A DNA stretch of 64,000 nucleotides from Roseiconus nitratireducens (GTDB taxonomy: Bacteria > Planctomycetota > Planctomycetia > Pirellulales > Pirellulaceae). The translations under genes were made by a program, and so were the position numbers. The notes beneath the pieces are model-generated. The model made no database searches, was not told where the DNA came from, and saw nothing but the letters and a program-made list of their open reading frames with translations. Where the stretch lies: contig NZ_VWOX01000005.1 of the NCBI RefSeq assembly GCF_008629675.1, positions 311,001-375,000 of the forward strand. The letters are read 5' to 3'. Of the stretch, positions 26,304 through 35,491 are shown in pieces. The number at the start of each line of letters is the position of its first letter. The stretch's first letter is position 1.

Positions 26304-26435
26304 CCACGCTCTGGCGAGCGTGGCTACGATGATGGCTGTCGATTCTGCAACTTGAAACCGAGGCATGGCACCGGCCACCGCGATGCCCCTTTGGGACTCA
26401 GTCCAAACATTTGTAGACACGCTCGCCAGAGCGTG
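26304..26435. repeat. two inverted single copies of repeat family A
   Basis: CCACG plus CTCTGGCGAGCGTGGCTAC lies at 26304-26327 and its inverted form, GTAGACACGCTCGCCAGAGC plus GTG, at 26413-26435. They flank 85 bases of unique sequence, so the pair could form a long stem as well as two small hairpins. They lie in the 267-base gap between convergent manA and the DUF1559 gene, which holds no gene. Confidence 0.85.
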
Positions 26436-26529
26436 ACGACAGCTAATGGACGTGAGCCGAACCGTTTTTCCACGCTACGATGGTGGCAGCCCGTCCTGGA
26501 CATTCAAACCGCAATCGTCTCGTCGGTGA

Positions 26530-27711
26530 CTACTGTTGCAGTTGGTCGGTCAGAACGAATTCGCTGAACGGAACTTGGCTCTTTTTGCCATGCGGCGTCA
26601 GCACTGCCTGATAGACGCGATAGTTGATGGTATCGGTAATCGACTGCACCGAACCGTCCGCAAAACACATGTTGACCGTCCCCGGATGCGACGACGAAGG
26701 ACGTGCCAGGTCAGCACAGTCGCCAAAAGCCATCTTGCGGTTTTGAACGCTCAGGTCTTCGGTTCCAGCACCGTTGATCGTGTGTTCGGGATTCACCCCC
26801 GGTGCGGAATTGAACGCTTCAGGGTCTTCGAAGTGCCACACCATCCCCGTGGTGTACTTGGCTCGCAAGAAGGCTTGCCGGATCGACACCGAGGCATTGG
26901 CCGAATAGGGGTTGTCCCATTGCAGGTCCGTGTCGGTGGCGCCGAGCACCAGATCGTCGCCGTTCAAGAAGCCGGGCCGATACCAGGAAAACGCTTGCAC
27001 GTTTTCGCCAAACATCGCGGTCTGACTGGCACCGTCCTCGATGTCTTCCATCGTCATCTTCGATCCGGGGTCAAAGCCGTTTGGCGGCGTTCCCACGTAA
27101 CCGATTTTGAAAAGCCCGTTGGCTTCACTTTCAGAATTGTTGAAGTCGGTCGAAGCAACCGACAGGTCGCTGTTGTCGATCTGCAGTGCGGCCCGCCCTG
27201 TGTTGGGAACGTAATTGTTCAAGCCTTGATTGCCGTTGAAGACAATGTTGCTGGGGCACTGGAAGACTGGCAAAGTCGCCCCGGCAATTGAATGCCATTG
27301 TTGGCCGGAACCGCCGAACGATCCCGAGTTCGCTTCATAGACCGGGTAGCGGTTGGTGGACCAATGATCGAAGACCGGTTGCTGGTCCAAATGGGGAAGC
27401 AACGGAACGCCGTAACCACCAATTTTCACGTGGCGAGGCACCGACGTGTTGCCGGGGATCGAGGGATCCTCGGGACTGCCGCCGCCTGCGTACACCCCAT
27501 ACTTGGTCGTGTAGGTCGGCAGACGACTCTTCTGGCTGTGAAAATTGTGGACGGCCAACCCGAGCTGTCGCAGGTTGTTCTTGCAGGAAGCGTTTCGCAT
27601 CGCTTCCCGTGCCGCGTTGACCGCGGGCAGCAGCAATCCGACCAAGATTCCGATGATGGCGATGACCACCAACAGTTCCACCAGCGTAAAACCGACTCTT
27701 TGACGTTTCAT
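26530..27711 (-). CDS. DUF1559 protein with type IV pilin-like N-terminus
   Basis: A 393-residue protein starting [20 protein letters not shown], a prepilin-type cleavage and methylation motif (G|FTLVE) followed by a hydrophobic helix. [20 protein letters not shown] and [13 protein letters not shown] follow, the fixed N-terminal pattern of the DUF1559 family, greatly expanded in planctomycetes. Near the C-terminus, [21 protein letters not shown] is the usual family ending. Members are presumed pseudopilin-like, inserted in the membrane and processed by a prepilin peptidase; their function is unknown. The ATG at 27711 is fixed by the pilin motif. Confidence 0.95.
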   Translation of the reverse strand: MKRQRVGFTLVELLVVIAIIGILVGLLLPAVNAAREAMRNASCKNNLRQLGLAVHNFHSQKSRLPTYTTKYGVYAGGGSPEDPSIPGNTSVPRHVKIGGYGVPLLPHLDQQPVFDHWSTNRYPVYEANSGSFGGSGQQWHSIAGATLPVFQCPSNIVFNGNQGLNNYVPNTGRAALQIDNSDLSVASTDFNNSESEANGLFKIGYVGTPPNGFDPGSKMTMEDIEDGASQTAMFGENVQAFSWYRPGFLNGDDLVLGATDTDLQWDNPYSANASVSIRQAFLRAKYTTGMVWHFEDPEAFNSAPGVNPEHTINGAGTEDLSVQNRKMAFGDCADLARPSSSHPGTVNMCFADGSVQSITDTINYRVYQAVLTPHGKKSQVPFSEFVLTDQLQQ

Positions 27712-28821
27712 TGATTCGCGCTCCCGACGAAAAGAAGAGAAGAGACCAGTGATCCAATGCCGGAATGTGGCGTTCAAAAACACGTCTGGTCGGCCAGTAG
27801 TTTGATATCGGCACGCGCTCGATACCGTTCACTATTATCGCCGTAAATGCCCGATAGTGCAAATGCGGTCACGGCGAAGTTTTACCGATTCCCCACCGAC
27901 GGGTGGCAAAAGTGCCGGTTTGGAACCCAACGTCGGGGCTGCCAATTCGCAACATTCCGCGAGAAGGTCGTGCAGCCTTGCTTCACCCTCCCTCCGGGAG
28001 GGTCGCGGAGGAGTTTGCGACGACGCGGGGAGGGCAGGTCCGGCGCGATTGAATTTAGCGGGTTCTTGAAGACACCCTCCCCAAAGGCTCGTGCCTCGTC
28101 TTTGACCCTCCCGGAGGAAGGGTGAATTTCAGAAAAGTCAGAAAAGCACGTCTTTTCCTGGCTCGGAAAGCTGCACGACCTCCCAGCGCGAGGGTGAAAG
28201 CTGTTCTCGAGTTTTTGCAATGGTGTCAGTGCCAACGCCCGGTGCCAGGGCGAAAAGAATCCGACATGTCCCCTTCCCGCGATCGGGCCCGCAGAATTAC
28301 TTTAGCCCCGCCTCGGACGGTCGCGGACGATTCCAATTGCCCAGCGATGGAGGGTGACGACGGGGACGAAGTGCCCGCCTTTCCAATCTGCGCGTCTGGC
28401 GGCCGCGGTGCCCGACGGCCAATGACCGCTGAACGGGCAACGACCGCTGAGATGCCGTGGCCATCGCTGCGATGCACCTCGTGTGGCAGATATCGGCGGA
28501 ATCCCGACACCACGAGTGTTCGGTTTTGGCTTGCCCTGGTAGCCGGAAAGATCGAATTTGCAGTCGGTCCACTTCGAAGCAATCGGTCCAGTACGAAGTC
28601 AATGGCCGTCACGTCCGTCGGGCCAAGTTGGCTCGTTTGACTCGTCGGGGCAGGTCGAAGCCACCGAGCCGCGTCAACGGCCGTTTCGACCAATGACACA
28701 CGCTTTGGATGCATTGCCGCCCCGCTCCAACTATTGTGTCGCGGTTACGGATTTTCGCCCCTCAGGCTTCGTTTGACGTTTCACCCCTCGTAGCCTCTCC
28801 TTCATCCTCCGCCCGCTCCGC
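27712..28821. other. 1.1-kb gene-free region with a MITE-like element
   Basis: Between the DUF1559 gene and the cysteine desulfurase (divergent). It contains the 145-bp inverted-repeat element at 27982-28126 and a small inverted repeat (CACTAT ... ATAGTG) at about 27830-27859, some 120 bases upstream of the DUF1559 start. Open frames here, for example minus-strand 28226-28714, have no family match that I know of and no ribosome site. From 28127 to 28821 I see nothing identifiable. Confidence 0.7.
27982..28126. mobile_element. MITE-like element, 145 bp, with 23-bp terminal inverted repeats
   Basis: The left end (27982-28004) begins TTCACCCTCCCTCCGGGAGG and the right end (28104-28126) is its reverse complement with one mismatch in 23. 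Each terminal repeat is itself partly palindromic (CCCTCC-GGGAGG). The interior codes for nothing. No target-site duplication is evident at the ends as drawn. Its nature as a mobilised element is inferred from structure alone; a folded RNA or bidirectional terminator is the alternative. Confidence 0.6.
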
Positions 28822-29943
28822 GTGTCTCTTCTCTACCTCGACTACAACCGAACCACGCCGCTGGCACCCTCCGTGCTGGAAGCGATGCAGCCGTATTGGG
28901 CGACGCACTACATGTTGCCGGGCCAGGAGCACGCTCACGCGCACGCCGTTGGCGAAGCGTTAGAAAATGCGCGGGAGAACATTGCGGCGATGGCCGGGTG
29001 CGAATCGTTCGAAGTCGTGTTCACCAGCGGCGGGACCGAAGCAAACAATTTGGGAATCCTGGGATTGTTGGCGGCGGCCGAGCCGGGGCACGTGCTGGTC
29101 AGCGAACTGGAACACGAATCAGTCCTTGGCCCCCTGAGCGACCTGCCGGCCAAGGATTCGCGTTGGCAAATTGAAACCGTCCCCTGCGAGCCGACCGGGA
29201 TGATCGATCCCGCCAAGGTCGAAGCCATGTTGCGGCCCCAAACTCGGCTGGTCTGTCTGCAGGGGGCCAACCCCATCCTGGGAACGCTGCAACCGGTGCG
29301 CGAAGTCGCCGACCGTTGCCACAACCGTGGCGTCGTGTTGCACTGCGACGCCACGCAGATGTTCGGAAAGGTCCCGGTCAACGTCAAACACCTGCGGGCC
29401 GACACCGTGGCTATCAGCGGCCACAAGTTCTATGGCCCCAAGGGCTCGGGAGCCATCTACGTCCGGCGTGGTCTGAAGCTGGACCCGATCACCTTCGGAG
29501 AACCGCGCGAAATGGGGCTGCGTCCGGGAGCGGAAAACATTCCGGGCTGCATCGGCCTGGGCACGGCGGCCAGCCTTGCCGAACGCTACTGTGTCGAGGC
29601 GAACAACCAGCTTTCCGAATTGCGCGACCGGTTCGTCGAACACCTGCGATGCCAAATGAAACGTCCGCCCCGGGTGCTCTGTGAAGAGTCTCCGCGGTTG
29701 CCCAACACCGTCGCGTTGGAACTGCCCGGCGAAGCCCGTCGCATTCACGAGACGGCACGGGAACTGGCCGTCGCGACCGCTCAATCGGCCTGTCCTCCCG
29801 ACGAATTCACCCGCTCGTTGAGAGCGATTGGCTGCAGCGAATCACAAATCGGTCGAACAATGCGTGTGTCCTTGGGCTGGACGACCAGCAGGGAACAGGT
29901 GGAACGTGCGGCCGGCTTGATCGCGGAAGCATTTGACATCTGA
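28822..29943 (+). CDS. cysteine desulfurase-family aminotransferase (NifS/IscS-like, divergent)
   Basis: A 373-residue class V PLP enzyme. YLDYNRTTPLAP, FTSGGTEANNLGI (68-80), HCDATQMFGKV (174-184) and the PLP lysine K202 in SGHKFYGPKGSG fit NifS-type desulfurases, which take sulfur from cysteine. A cysteine in QSACPPDEF (C324) aligns with the catalytic Cys loop. The region is divergent: ANPILGTLQP replaces the usual ANNEIGTxQP and the stretch before the Cys is shortened. It may be a true desulfurase or a relative with another substrate. Start is a GTG at 28822. No isc or suf gene adjoins. Confidence 0.8.
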   Translation: MSLLYLDYNRTTPLAPSVLEAMQPYWATHYMLPGQEHAHAHAVGEALENARENIAAMAGCESFEVVFTSGGTEANNLGILGLLAAAEPGHVLVSELEHESVLGPLSDLPAKDSRWQIETVPCEPTGMIDPAKVEAMLRPQTRLVCLQGANPILGTLQPVREVADRCHNRGVVLHCDATQMFGKVPVNVKHLRADTVAISGHKFYGPKGSGAIYVRRGLKLDPITFGEPREMGLRPGAENIPGCIGLGTAASLAERYCVEANNQLSELRDRFVEHLRCQMKRPPRVLCEESPRLPNTVALELPGEARRIHETARELAVATAQSACPPDEFTRSLRAIGCSESQIGRTMRVSLGWTTSREQVERAAGLIAEAFDI

Positions 29944-29985
29944 CGGGATCGTCGAGGTCCGCCGGGTTGCACCTGATTGGCAGCC

Positions 29986-30160
29986 GGTTCCAAGGCGGGA
30001 GCCTTGGAACCAGGGGCAAGTTGCCCCGCTGCGAGAGCGCGCCGGAGGAAGGTGATGTGATCCCGGCATTTTCGCAGCATCGATCGGCCCCGTCGCTGTC
30101 ATCGAGGTTGCCAGGCAGAGCCTGAAGAACAGCCGGTTCCAAGGCGGGAGCCTTGGAACC
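29986..30160. repeat. two perfect hairpins of a third intergenic repeat (family C)
   Basis: GGTTCCAAGGC-ggga-GCCTTGGAACC occurs at 29986-30011 and again at 30135-30160: an 11-bp perfect stem with a 4-base loop. The flanks are shared too: AGCC before each, then CAG(G/T)GGC and a TTGC(C/T)CCGCTGCG stretch after. A short tandem duplication of the 3' half follows the second copy to about 30200. It fills most of the 287-base gap between convergent genes. Confidence 0.88.
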
Positions 30161-30230
30161 AGTGGCGAAAGGCGGCCTTGGAACCAGTGGCGAGTTGCTC
30201 CGCTGCGGGATCGTCACCGACACCGATCGA

Positions 30231-33230
30231 TCAAATCGGTTCCGGTTCGATCACGACCGGCTCCAACTGCTGCACGCCCGGTTCCTGCGGGACGCCGGCG
30301 GGTTGCAGTACTGCGTCGCCGTTCATCTCTTCGGAGGCGTCAATCTCCAACTCGGTTCCCGGCTCGACCATTTCCGGCTCCGCCATCATCAGCTCGGTCC
30401 CCGGTACGAGTTCCAGGTCACCTCCCACATACGGCACGGCGCCACACGGTTCACAGATCATCATCGAATCGAACGTGGGTTCCTGCGGCGGCAGACGATA
30501 ATGGAATCCACAATCGGTGCAGGTCCCGCCTCGCAGGCCGGCGGCCGTGGTCCCGGGCAGCGTCAGCAGGTACTCAGGCGTGATCGCACCCGGATCGATC
30601 CACAATCCCTCTGGCGACAATTCCATGACTCCCAGATCGAAATTCAGCCCGCGGCGGATGACCTCGTAGTTGACAAAGATGTTCAACAACGCGTTCTGTG
30701 CGTCCAACAGATCGCTCAGAGCGGAAATCGCATCCCGCGCGGCGGTCGGACCGCTGCTCAATCCGCGGGCGTCGCGGAGTTCGCGGATGTCTTCGTTCAA
30801 CTCGATCTGCTGGGCCGCAATCCGCACGGCCTGGCGACCAAATTCAAAGGTCACCCGGTTAGCCTGCAACTGTCGAATCTGCCCCCGCATCAGACGCCAG
30901 ATGCCATCCTCGTAAGCGTAGTAGCTCCGTTTGGCTTGCTCATATTCGATCAACGATTGGCGGTACGTATTGCGTTCCTGCAACCGCGTGATCGGCGCGT
31001 CCCAGGCCAGACCGACACGCAGTCGTGCCGTATCTCCGCGAAGGTCAAACGGGTTGTTCCCGTCGTTGTTGACGCCGCCGCTGACCACCACGTCCAACGA
31101 GCTCTCCAGGTCGTCGGCATTGAACTCGATCAGTCGCCACGAGTCGACCAACGACGCCCGAGCGTTGGCCCAGTCTCGGCGGTTTCGACGCGCGATCTCA
31201 AAGGCCGTCGCCGGATCGATGTCCACTTCGGGCAACAACGCGCTTTCGGTGCGTGCCCGCGCCTGGATCAGCTGCAGCGTCAGGACGTTGTCGCCGAGAT
31301 CGGTCAACAAATCCTGGGTGGCCAGAACCAGGTTGTCTCGCAGCCCGGCGGCCAACTCCTGCGGCGTGGATTCGGTCGGCCCTTCGGTCAGGTAGCGATC
31401 CAATTCATCGGTGATCGTTTTCAACCGCTGCGAGAACGTTTGCAGGTTGTCGGTCAACTTGTCGTAGGATTCGCCCAGTTCTTCGCGGAGCGTCGACAGC
31501 TCGCTGACGTCGAACACGGATTCGTCGATCTTGTCGACTTCCAACAGGGTGCAAATATTCTCCCGTTCTTCCTCATACAGTTCGATCAAGTTGTCGTTTT
31601 GGTTGATTCGCTCGGGCAGCATCTCCACCAGGTTTTCGATGTCTTCCTTCACCCGCGGTGCATCTTCGGTGCGGAGCTGATCCAAGAACTCTTCCAACGG
31701 TTCCAGTTCCGCTTGCAATCGCTGCAGGATCTCCTCGACCTTGGGCGACCAGGTCACGCTGGAAACCGGCAGTCCGGTGTTGGCATCCGTCTCCAATCGC
31801 GATTCACCCAGCAGGGTGACGTTCAATTCGCCAACCGCACTCCGCACTGCGCTCAGTTCCTCACGCCGCGACCGCAGATCCCGGTCGATCAGCTCAAACC
31901 GCTCCAGCAGCGGGTCATCCAAGCGGACACAAATGTACGGCGGCAAGCCCAGATCACCCAGGAAGTTGTCTAACGACGCCTGGAAGGAGGCCTGGCGATT
32001 GACCAGCTGACTTTGTGCGTTCAGCAGGGCGCTGCGTGCCTGGGCCACCTGCAATCGCTGACTCACGATCTCTTGCGGATCGTCCGGAATGGTGGTCAAC
32101 AGCTCGATCAACGTGTCTTCCAACAGCAACAGGTTTTCGCTCAGCCGCGCGATGTTCTCCTCCAAGTTCTGGATCTGCAACTTGTCCTGCAGCAAACCGA
32201 CGAATCCTCCCGCCTGGGCCACACCGCCGCCGCCGCCGCCGAATCCGCCGCCACCGCCCAAGCCGGCAAAACCGCCGCCCAGACCGGTGAACCCCTGCAG
32301 ACCGACACCGAACACACCCCCGCTACGCGACACCTGGCTCTCGGTCCCGCGTCCCACGGTGATGTTCAGGTAGAAGCTGCGGCGATAGCGTTCGAACGCC
32401 CGCACGTTGGCCAGCAAGCGGCGTTCAGACAGCGTCAGCCGTTCCAACACCTTGTCGCGACCGGCGTTGCGAAGCAGCGGTTGCACCAGGGTGAAATCGA
32501 GCACCGTGCTGGCGCTTTGCGAATTGGGACCACTGAGTTCCCAAACGATCTGGTTGGCCAAGTTCACGACCAGGTCACCGCCGGTCGCAAACGCACGGCG
32601 CATCGTCAGGAAATTGTTGTCCAGCGCGTAACGCGAGCTCTGGCCGCCGGCCGGCCCGTCGACGGCGAACGAAGTTCCCAGACCGCCAAAGAACTGTGTG
32701 TCAAACCGGAACCGTTCGCTGCTGACGTCCAACGCCGACAGGTACAACTGCTCCAATTGTCGCTGGTAGTCGGGCGAGTGCAGCAACGCGATCTGGACGG
32801 CCGTGTCGGCATTGAGCACCAGCACCCCGTTCTCGTCCAAGGGTAGGAAATCCCACCAGCCGGGATTCTCGACCGCGTTGGTGTACCCGGCGGCGCCCCA
32901 CATCGGGTAGCCGCGTCGTCCGTCGACGCATTGCATGTAGCGCTGCGATGCCGGATCGTCGACCGGCATCGGTTGAAAGTCCAAATCGAACGGGTTGTAC
33001 ATCCGGCTGCGGGGATCGACGGCGATTCCCAAGTCGGTGTTGGGGGGACGCGCAACGTGGGCAGACTTTTCCTGCAGCAAGCAATTGACTTCCTGGTCCG
33101 CCTGGCGGCGGTAGAACTGGCGATGGCAGCCGAGCGTGGAGAAGCCTGCCAGGGCCGGCAGCACCAACCCGAGGACGGCCGTCTTCAAACGATTGCGTTT
33201 TTCGGTGGTGGTCCGCGTGCTGCTGTTCAT
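30231..33230 (-). CDS. TolC-like outer-membrane lipoprotein, extra long, with a Cys-pair tail
   Basis: A 999-residue protein with a signal-like N-terminus ending STLGC (C35), a tentative lipobox. The body has two long alpha-helical repeats and the alternating pattern of outer-membrane efflux (TolC/OEP) proteins, for example VTFEFGRQAVRIAAQQIELN. It is about twice the usual TolC length, with a Gly-rich loop near residues 340-370 and several coiled-coil stretches. Near the C-terminus are two CxxC pairs (C904/C907, C926/C929), a zinc-ribbon-like element not expected in a TolC, then an acidic Pro/Glu-rich tail. No RND or membrane-fusion gene is adjacent. ATG at 33230 chosen from the signal sequence. 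Confidence 0.8.
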   Translation of the reverse strand: MNSSTRTTTEKRNRLKTAVLGLVLPALAGFSTLGCHRQFYRRQADQEVNCLLQEKSAHVARPPNTDLGIAVDPRSRMYNPFDLDFQPMPVDDPASQRYMQCVDGRRGYPMWGAAGYTNAVENPGWWDFLPLDENGVLVLNADTAVQIALLHSPDYQRQLEQLYLSALDVSSERFRFDTQFFGGLGTSFAVDGPAGGQSSRYALDNNFLTMRRAFATGGDLVVNLANQIVWELSGPNSQSASTVLDFTLVQPLLRNAGRDKVLERLTLSERRLLANVRAFERYRRSFYLNITVGRGTESQVSRSGGVFGVGLQGFTGLGGGFAGLGGGGGFGGGGGGVAQAGGFVGLLQDKLQIQNLEENIARLSENLLLLEDTLIELLTTIPDDPQEIVSQRLQVAQARSALLNAQSQLVNRQASFQASLDNFLGDLGLPPYICVRLDDPLLERFELIDRDLRSRREELSAVRSAVGELNVTLLGESRLETDANTGLPVSSVTWSPKVEEILQRLQAELEPLEEFLDQLRTEDAPRVKEDIENLVEMLPERINQNDNLIELYEEERENICTLLEVDKIDESVFDVSELSTLREELGESYDKLTDNLQTFSQRLKTITDELDRYLTEGPTESTPQELAAGLRDNLVLATQDLLTDLGDNVLTLQLIQARARTESALLPEVDIDPATAFEIARRNRRDWANARASLVDSWRLIEFNADDLESSLDVVVSGGVNNDGNNPFDLRGDTARLRVGLAWDAPITRLQERNTYRQSLIEYEQAKRSYYAYEDGIWRLMRGQIRQLQANRVTFEFGRQAVRIAAQQIELNEDIRELRDARGLSSGPTAARDAISALSDLLDAQNALLNIFVNYEVIRRGLNFDLGVMELSPEGLWIDPGAITPEYLLTLPGTTAAGLRGGTCTDCGFHYRLPPQEPTFDSMMICEPCGAVPYVGGDLELVPGTELMMAEPEMVEPGTELEIDASEEMNGDAVLQPAGVPQEPGVQQLEPVVIEPEPI

Positions 33231-33892
33231 GGCTGGACGTGTCACGGTGATTGCGTTTCCGAACGATTGGTCACGACGGTGGGAATCGCTGCGAATGAGC
33301 AATTCGCTGCGAACAACAAAAGGCGTTCAATGCGTAATGCCGGAACAACCCAACCATCGATTCGGATCACTACGTCCCGCGCCATGACACCTTGCCGCCG
33401 TTGCGGGCAGGTTTTGGGGTTGCCGGGGGTCCGGTTATTCCGGCTGTGACGATCCTGCCACCGGCAGGGGCTGTCTGTCGGGATTTGGCAGGGCCTGGCC
33501 GTCCGGGCAGCACCGAATGCTGGCGTTGCCGATTGACGGAGTCAGCCGTCGCGTTTCCCCGCCGGCGGCACATTTCCCGGACCGCTGCGGACACGGGGGA
33601 GCCGGGCTGCGAGCCGCGATCGGCTTGGCGAACCGCTCCCAGGCCGGGTGGGAGGGCCGCCATCGCCGTCAAAACCGCCCGTGCGGTCGGATATTTCGTC
33701 TAAGCCCGGGGGGGACAGGTAATCCTGTCAGGCAAGAGATGCCGATAGAGCAGAAATGCTTGACGCTCTATCTTGCCCAACTTAGTATCCACTGGTCGAA
33801 ATTTCGCCCCTTTTCTCGCTCCGATCGCTGCTCCGCCCGCTCGCCGATCGTGAAGCGCTCGCCGTCTGACAAGCCGTCACCACCCAACGATC
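33231..33892. other. gene-free divergent region upstream of the TolC-like and coiled-coil genes
   Basis: 662 bases. The right end carries a good sigma-70-like promoter with overlapping palindrome (33744-33788) and a second inverted repeat, GACAGG-taat-CCTGTC, at 33714-33729. Frames in the middle (for example 33392-33703, plus strand) look non-coding by composition. Nothing else is identifiable. Confidence 0.65.
33744..33788 (+). promoter_or_regulatory. sigma-70-like promoter with an overlapping 8-bp inverted repeat
   Basis: TTGACG (33760-33765), a 17-base spacer and TAGTAT (33783-33788) match the -35/-10 consensus well. A perfect inverted repeat, GATAGAGC (33744-33751) and GCTCTATC (33765-33772), straddles the -35 hexamer, a classic repressor-site position. 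Start codon of the coiled-coil protein is about 105 bases downstream. No regulator is known for it. Confidence 0.45.
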
Positions 33893-35329
33893 ATGAAATT
33901 TGCCATCCTCGCTCTCCTGATCGTTGTCTTCATTGCCTTCGTTGTGATGGTGGTCAAGGCAGCAAAGGAGTGGCGCTGGTACCACATCACCAGTGCCGTC
34001 ATCGCCATGTTGATGGCAATGATTCTGCTGTTTCCGACCGCCGGAGTCCTGAAGAGCCGTCAGGCCTGGCACAAGCTGAAAGAAGACCTGGAAGTACAAC
34101 TTGAACGGGTCAAGCAGGAGCGGCAAACCCTGCAGTACGGCGATGCGGACGACGCCGAAGGGAACCAGGGCGTCAAAGACCTGTCGCTGGAGTTGTCCAA
34201 GATCGGGACGGAAGCCGGCCGCCGGTGGCGAAACCTGGGCGTCGTCAATGTGGACGCCAACGGACAAGTCACCTTGCGAAAGGTAACGCAAGCCGCCGAA
34301 GGCACGGTTCCCGGCGTCGACCCCGAAGCAAATGCCCCCGAAGTGGAAACGCCGTTGGTGCCCGTCGGGCTGGTCGTCTACGGCTTTGCCGAAACCAATT
34401 TTCCCGGTGCCGACCGCCCCGTTCCCACGGTCTACCTGGGCGAGTTTCGCGTCACCGCCAGTGCCCCCGAATCGGTCACCGTCGTTCCGACCATCCAGTT
34501 GGAGCGCAATCAGGCCGACGCCATTGCCAGCGGACGCGCAAAGATGTGGTCGCTTTACGAACTGCTGCCGCTGGACGGCCACGAAGCGTTCATCGCCGAG
34601 GGCAGCAAAGCCGACGACGACAACGTGCTCGGACGCGTCGACGATCAACTGGTCAAAAACCTGCTGAAAAACGCCTCACCGCAGACGTTGCAGAGTTACC
34701 TGAACGACGGCAAACGTGGATCTCCCGAAGATCCGGCCGCCCGCTGGGTCAAAATCGAATTCACCAAGAAGTACACGATTGACGTCGACAGCCCCGACGA
34801 ATTGGGCGCCCTGGAAGGCGGTTTCTTCGACAACAACGGACGGGCCGTCGATAGCCGTTTGCAACGCGCCGACGGCGGTTCGATCTCCTTCTCGCCCGGT
34901 GACGTCCTGGTCGTCAAGGAAGAGGCGGCCAAACAACTGGTCGACCAGGAGAAAGTGGCTTCGCTGGTGGACACCTACTACCTGCGTCCGCTGAACGACT
35001 ATCGATACGCCCTGCGTCGAATCCGGCTGCAAATCAAGGAGCTGGATATCCGCATCGCGGAAATGGAGTACGAGAAGAAAGTATTGGAGACGGCGACGGC
35101 CGCAACGGTCGCGATGCTGGAAAAACGCCAGATCGAAAAGCTGAAACTGGAACAGGATCTGGCGCAGTACCAAGTGGAAAACTCGGCCCTGCAAAGTTAC
35201 CACTCGGATATCCGAGAACAGCTGCGGCAGATGAATGAAGCCGCATCCAGCCTGTACCGCAGCAACTTTGAACTGCTACGGCAAATCCAACAGCTGTCGC
35301 TCGGTGAAACGCAGCTGACCGACACCTGA
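33893..35329 (+). CDS. membrane-anchored coiled-coil protein of unknown function
   Basis: A 478-residue protein. Two hydrophobic helices open it (MKFAILALLIVVFIAFVVMV and a second at about 44-60), then a charged helix (LKEDLEVQLERVKQERQ). A middle domain of about 230 residues, probably beta-rich, has no known signature. The C-terminal third (about 360-460) is a long coiled coil (RRIRLQIKELDIRIAEMEYE onwards). The ATG at 33893 lies about 105 bases after a convincing promoter. After the stop, an imperfect hairpin (CTGGCCTTCCGCCGTC ... GACGGAGGCCAG, about 35349-35388) may end transcription. It resembles no named family that I can recall; an envelope-scaffold role is only inference. Confidence 0.72.
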   Translation: MKFAILALLIVVFIAFVVMVVKAAKEWRWYHITSAVIAMLMAMILLFPTAGVLKSRQAWHKLKEDLEVQLERVKQERQTLQYGDADDAEGNQGVKDLSLELSKIGTEAGRRWRNLGVVNVDANGQVTLRKVTQAAEGTVPGVDPEANAPEVETPLVPVGLVVYGFAETNFPGADRPVPTVYLGEFRVTASAPESVTVVPTIQLERNQADAIASGRAKMWSLYELLPLDGHEAFIAEGSKADDDNVLGRVDDQLVKNLLKNASPQTLQSYLNDGKRGSPEDPAARWVKIEFTKKYTIDVDSPDELGALEGGFFDNNGRAVDSRLQRADGGSISFSPGDVLVVKEEAAKQLVDQEKVASLVDTYYLRPLNDYRYALRRIRLQIKELDIRIAEMEYEKKVLETATAATVAMLEKRQIEKLKLEQDLAQYQVENSALQSYHSDIREQLRQMNEAASSLYRSNFELLRQIQQLSLGETQLTDT

Positions 35330-35491
35330 ACCGCGTCGCTCGCCCAGGCCTGGCCTTCCGCCGTCTGGCGACCGCAGCGACGGAGGCCAGACAGCTCGCT
35401 ATCGTCTGGCGAAATCCGTTTCGCGAATATCGAGCTTTCCGCTTCAGAGTTCGGCGGTACAGTCAATCGATCGCCGACAACGCTCGACCGG

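Noticed and set aside
28226..28714. A 162-codon minus-strand frame in the 1.1-kb gap
   Set aside because: No ribosome site, no recognisable domain and a Ser/Arg/Pro bias; I could not support it as a gene.
30153..31973. A 606-codon plus-strand open frame antisense to the TolC-like gene
   Set aside because: Gln/Arg-rich shadow of the coiled-coil coding strand, starting inside repeat family C.
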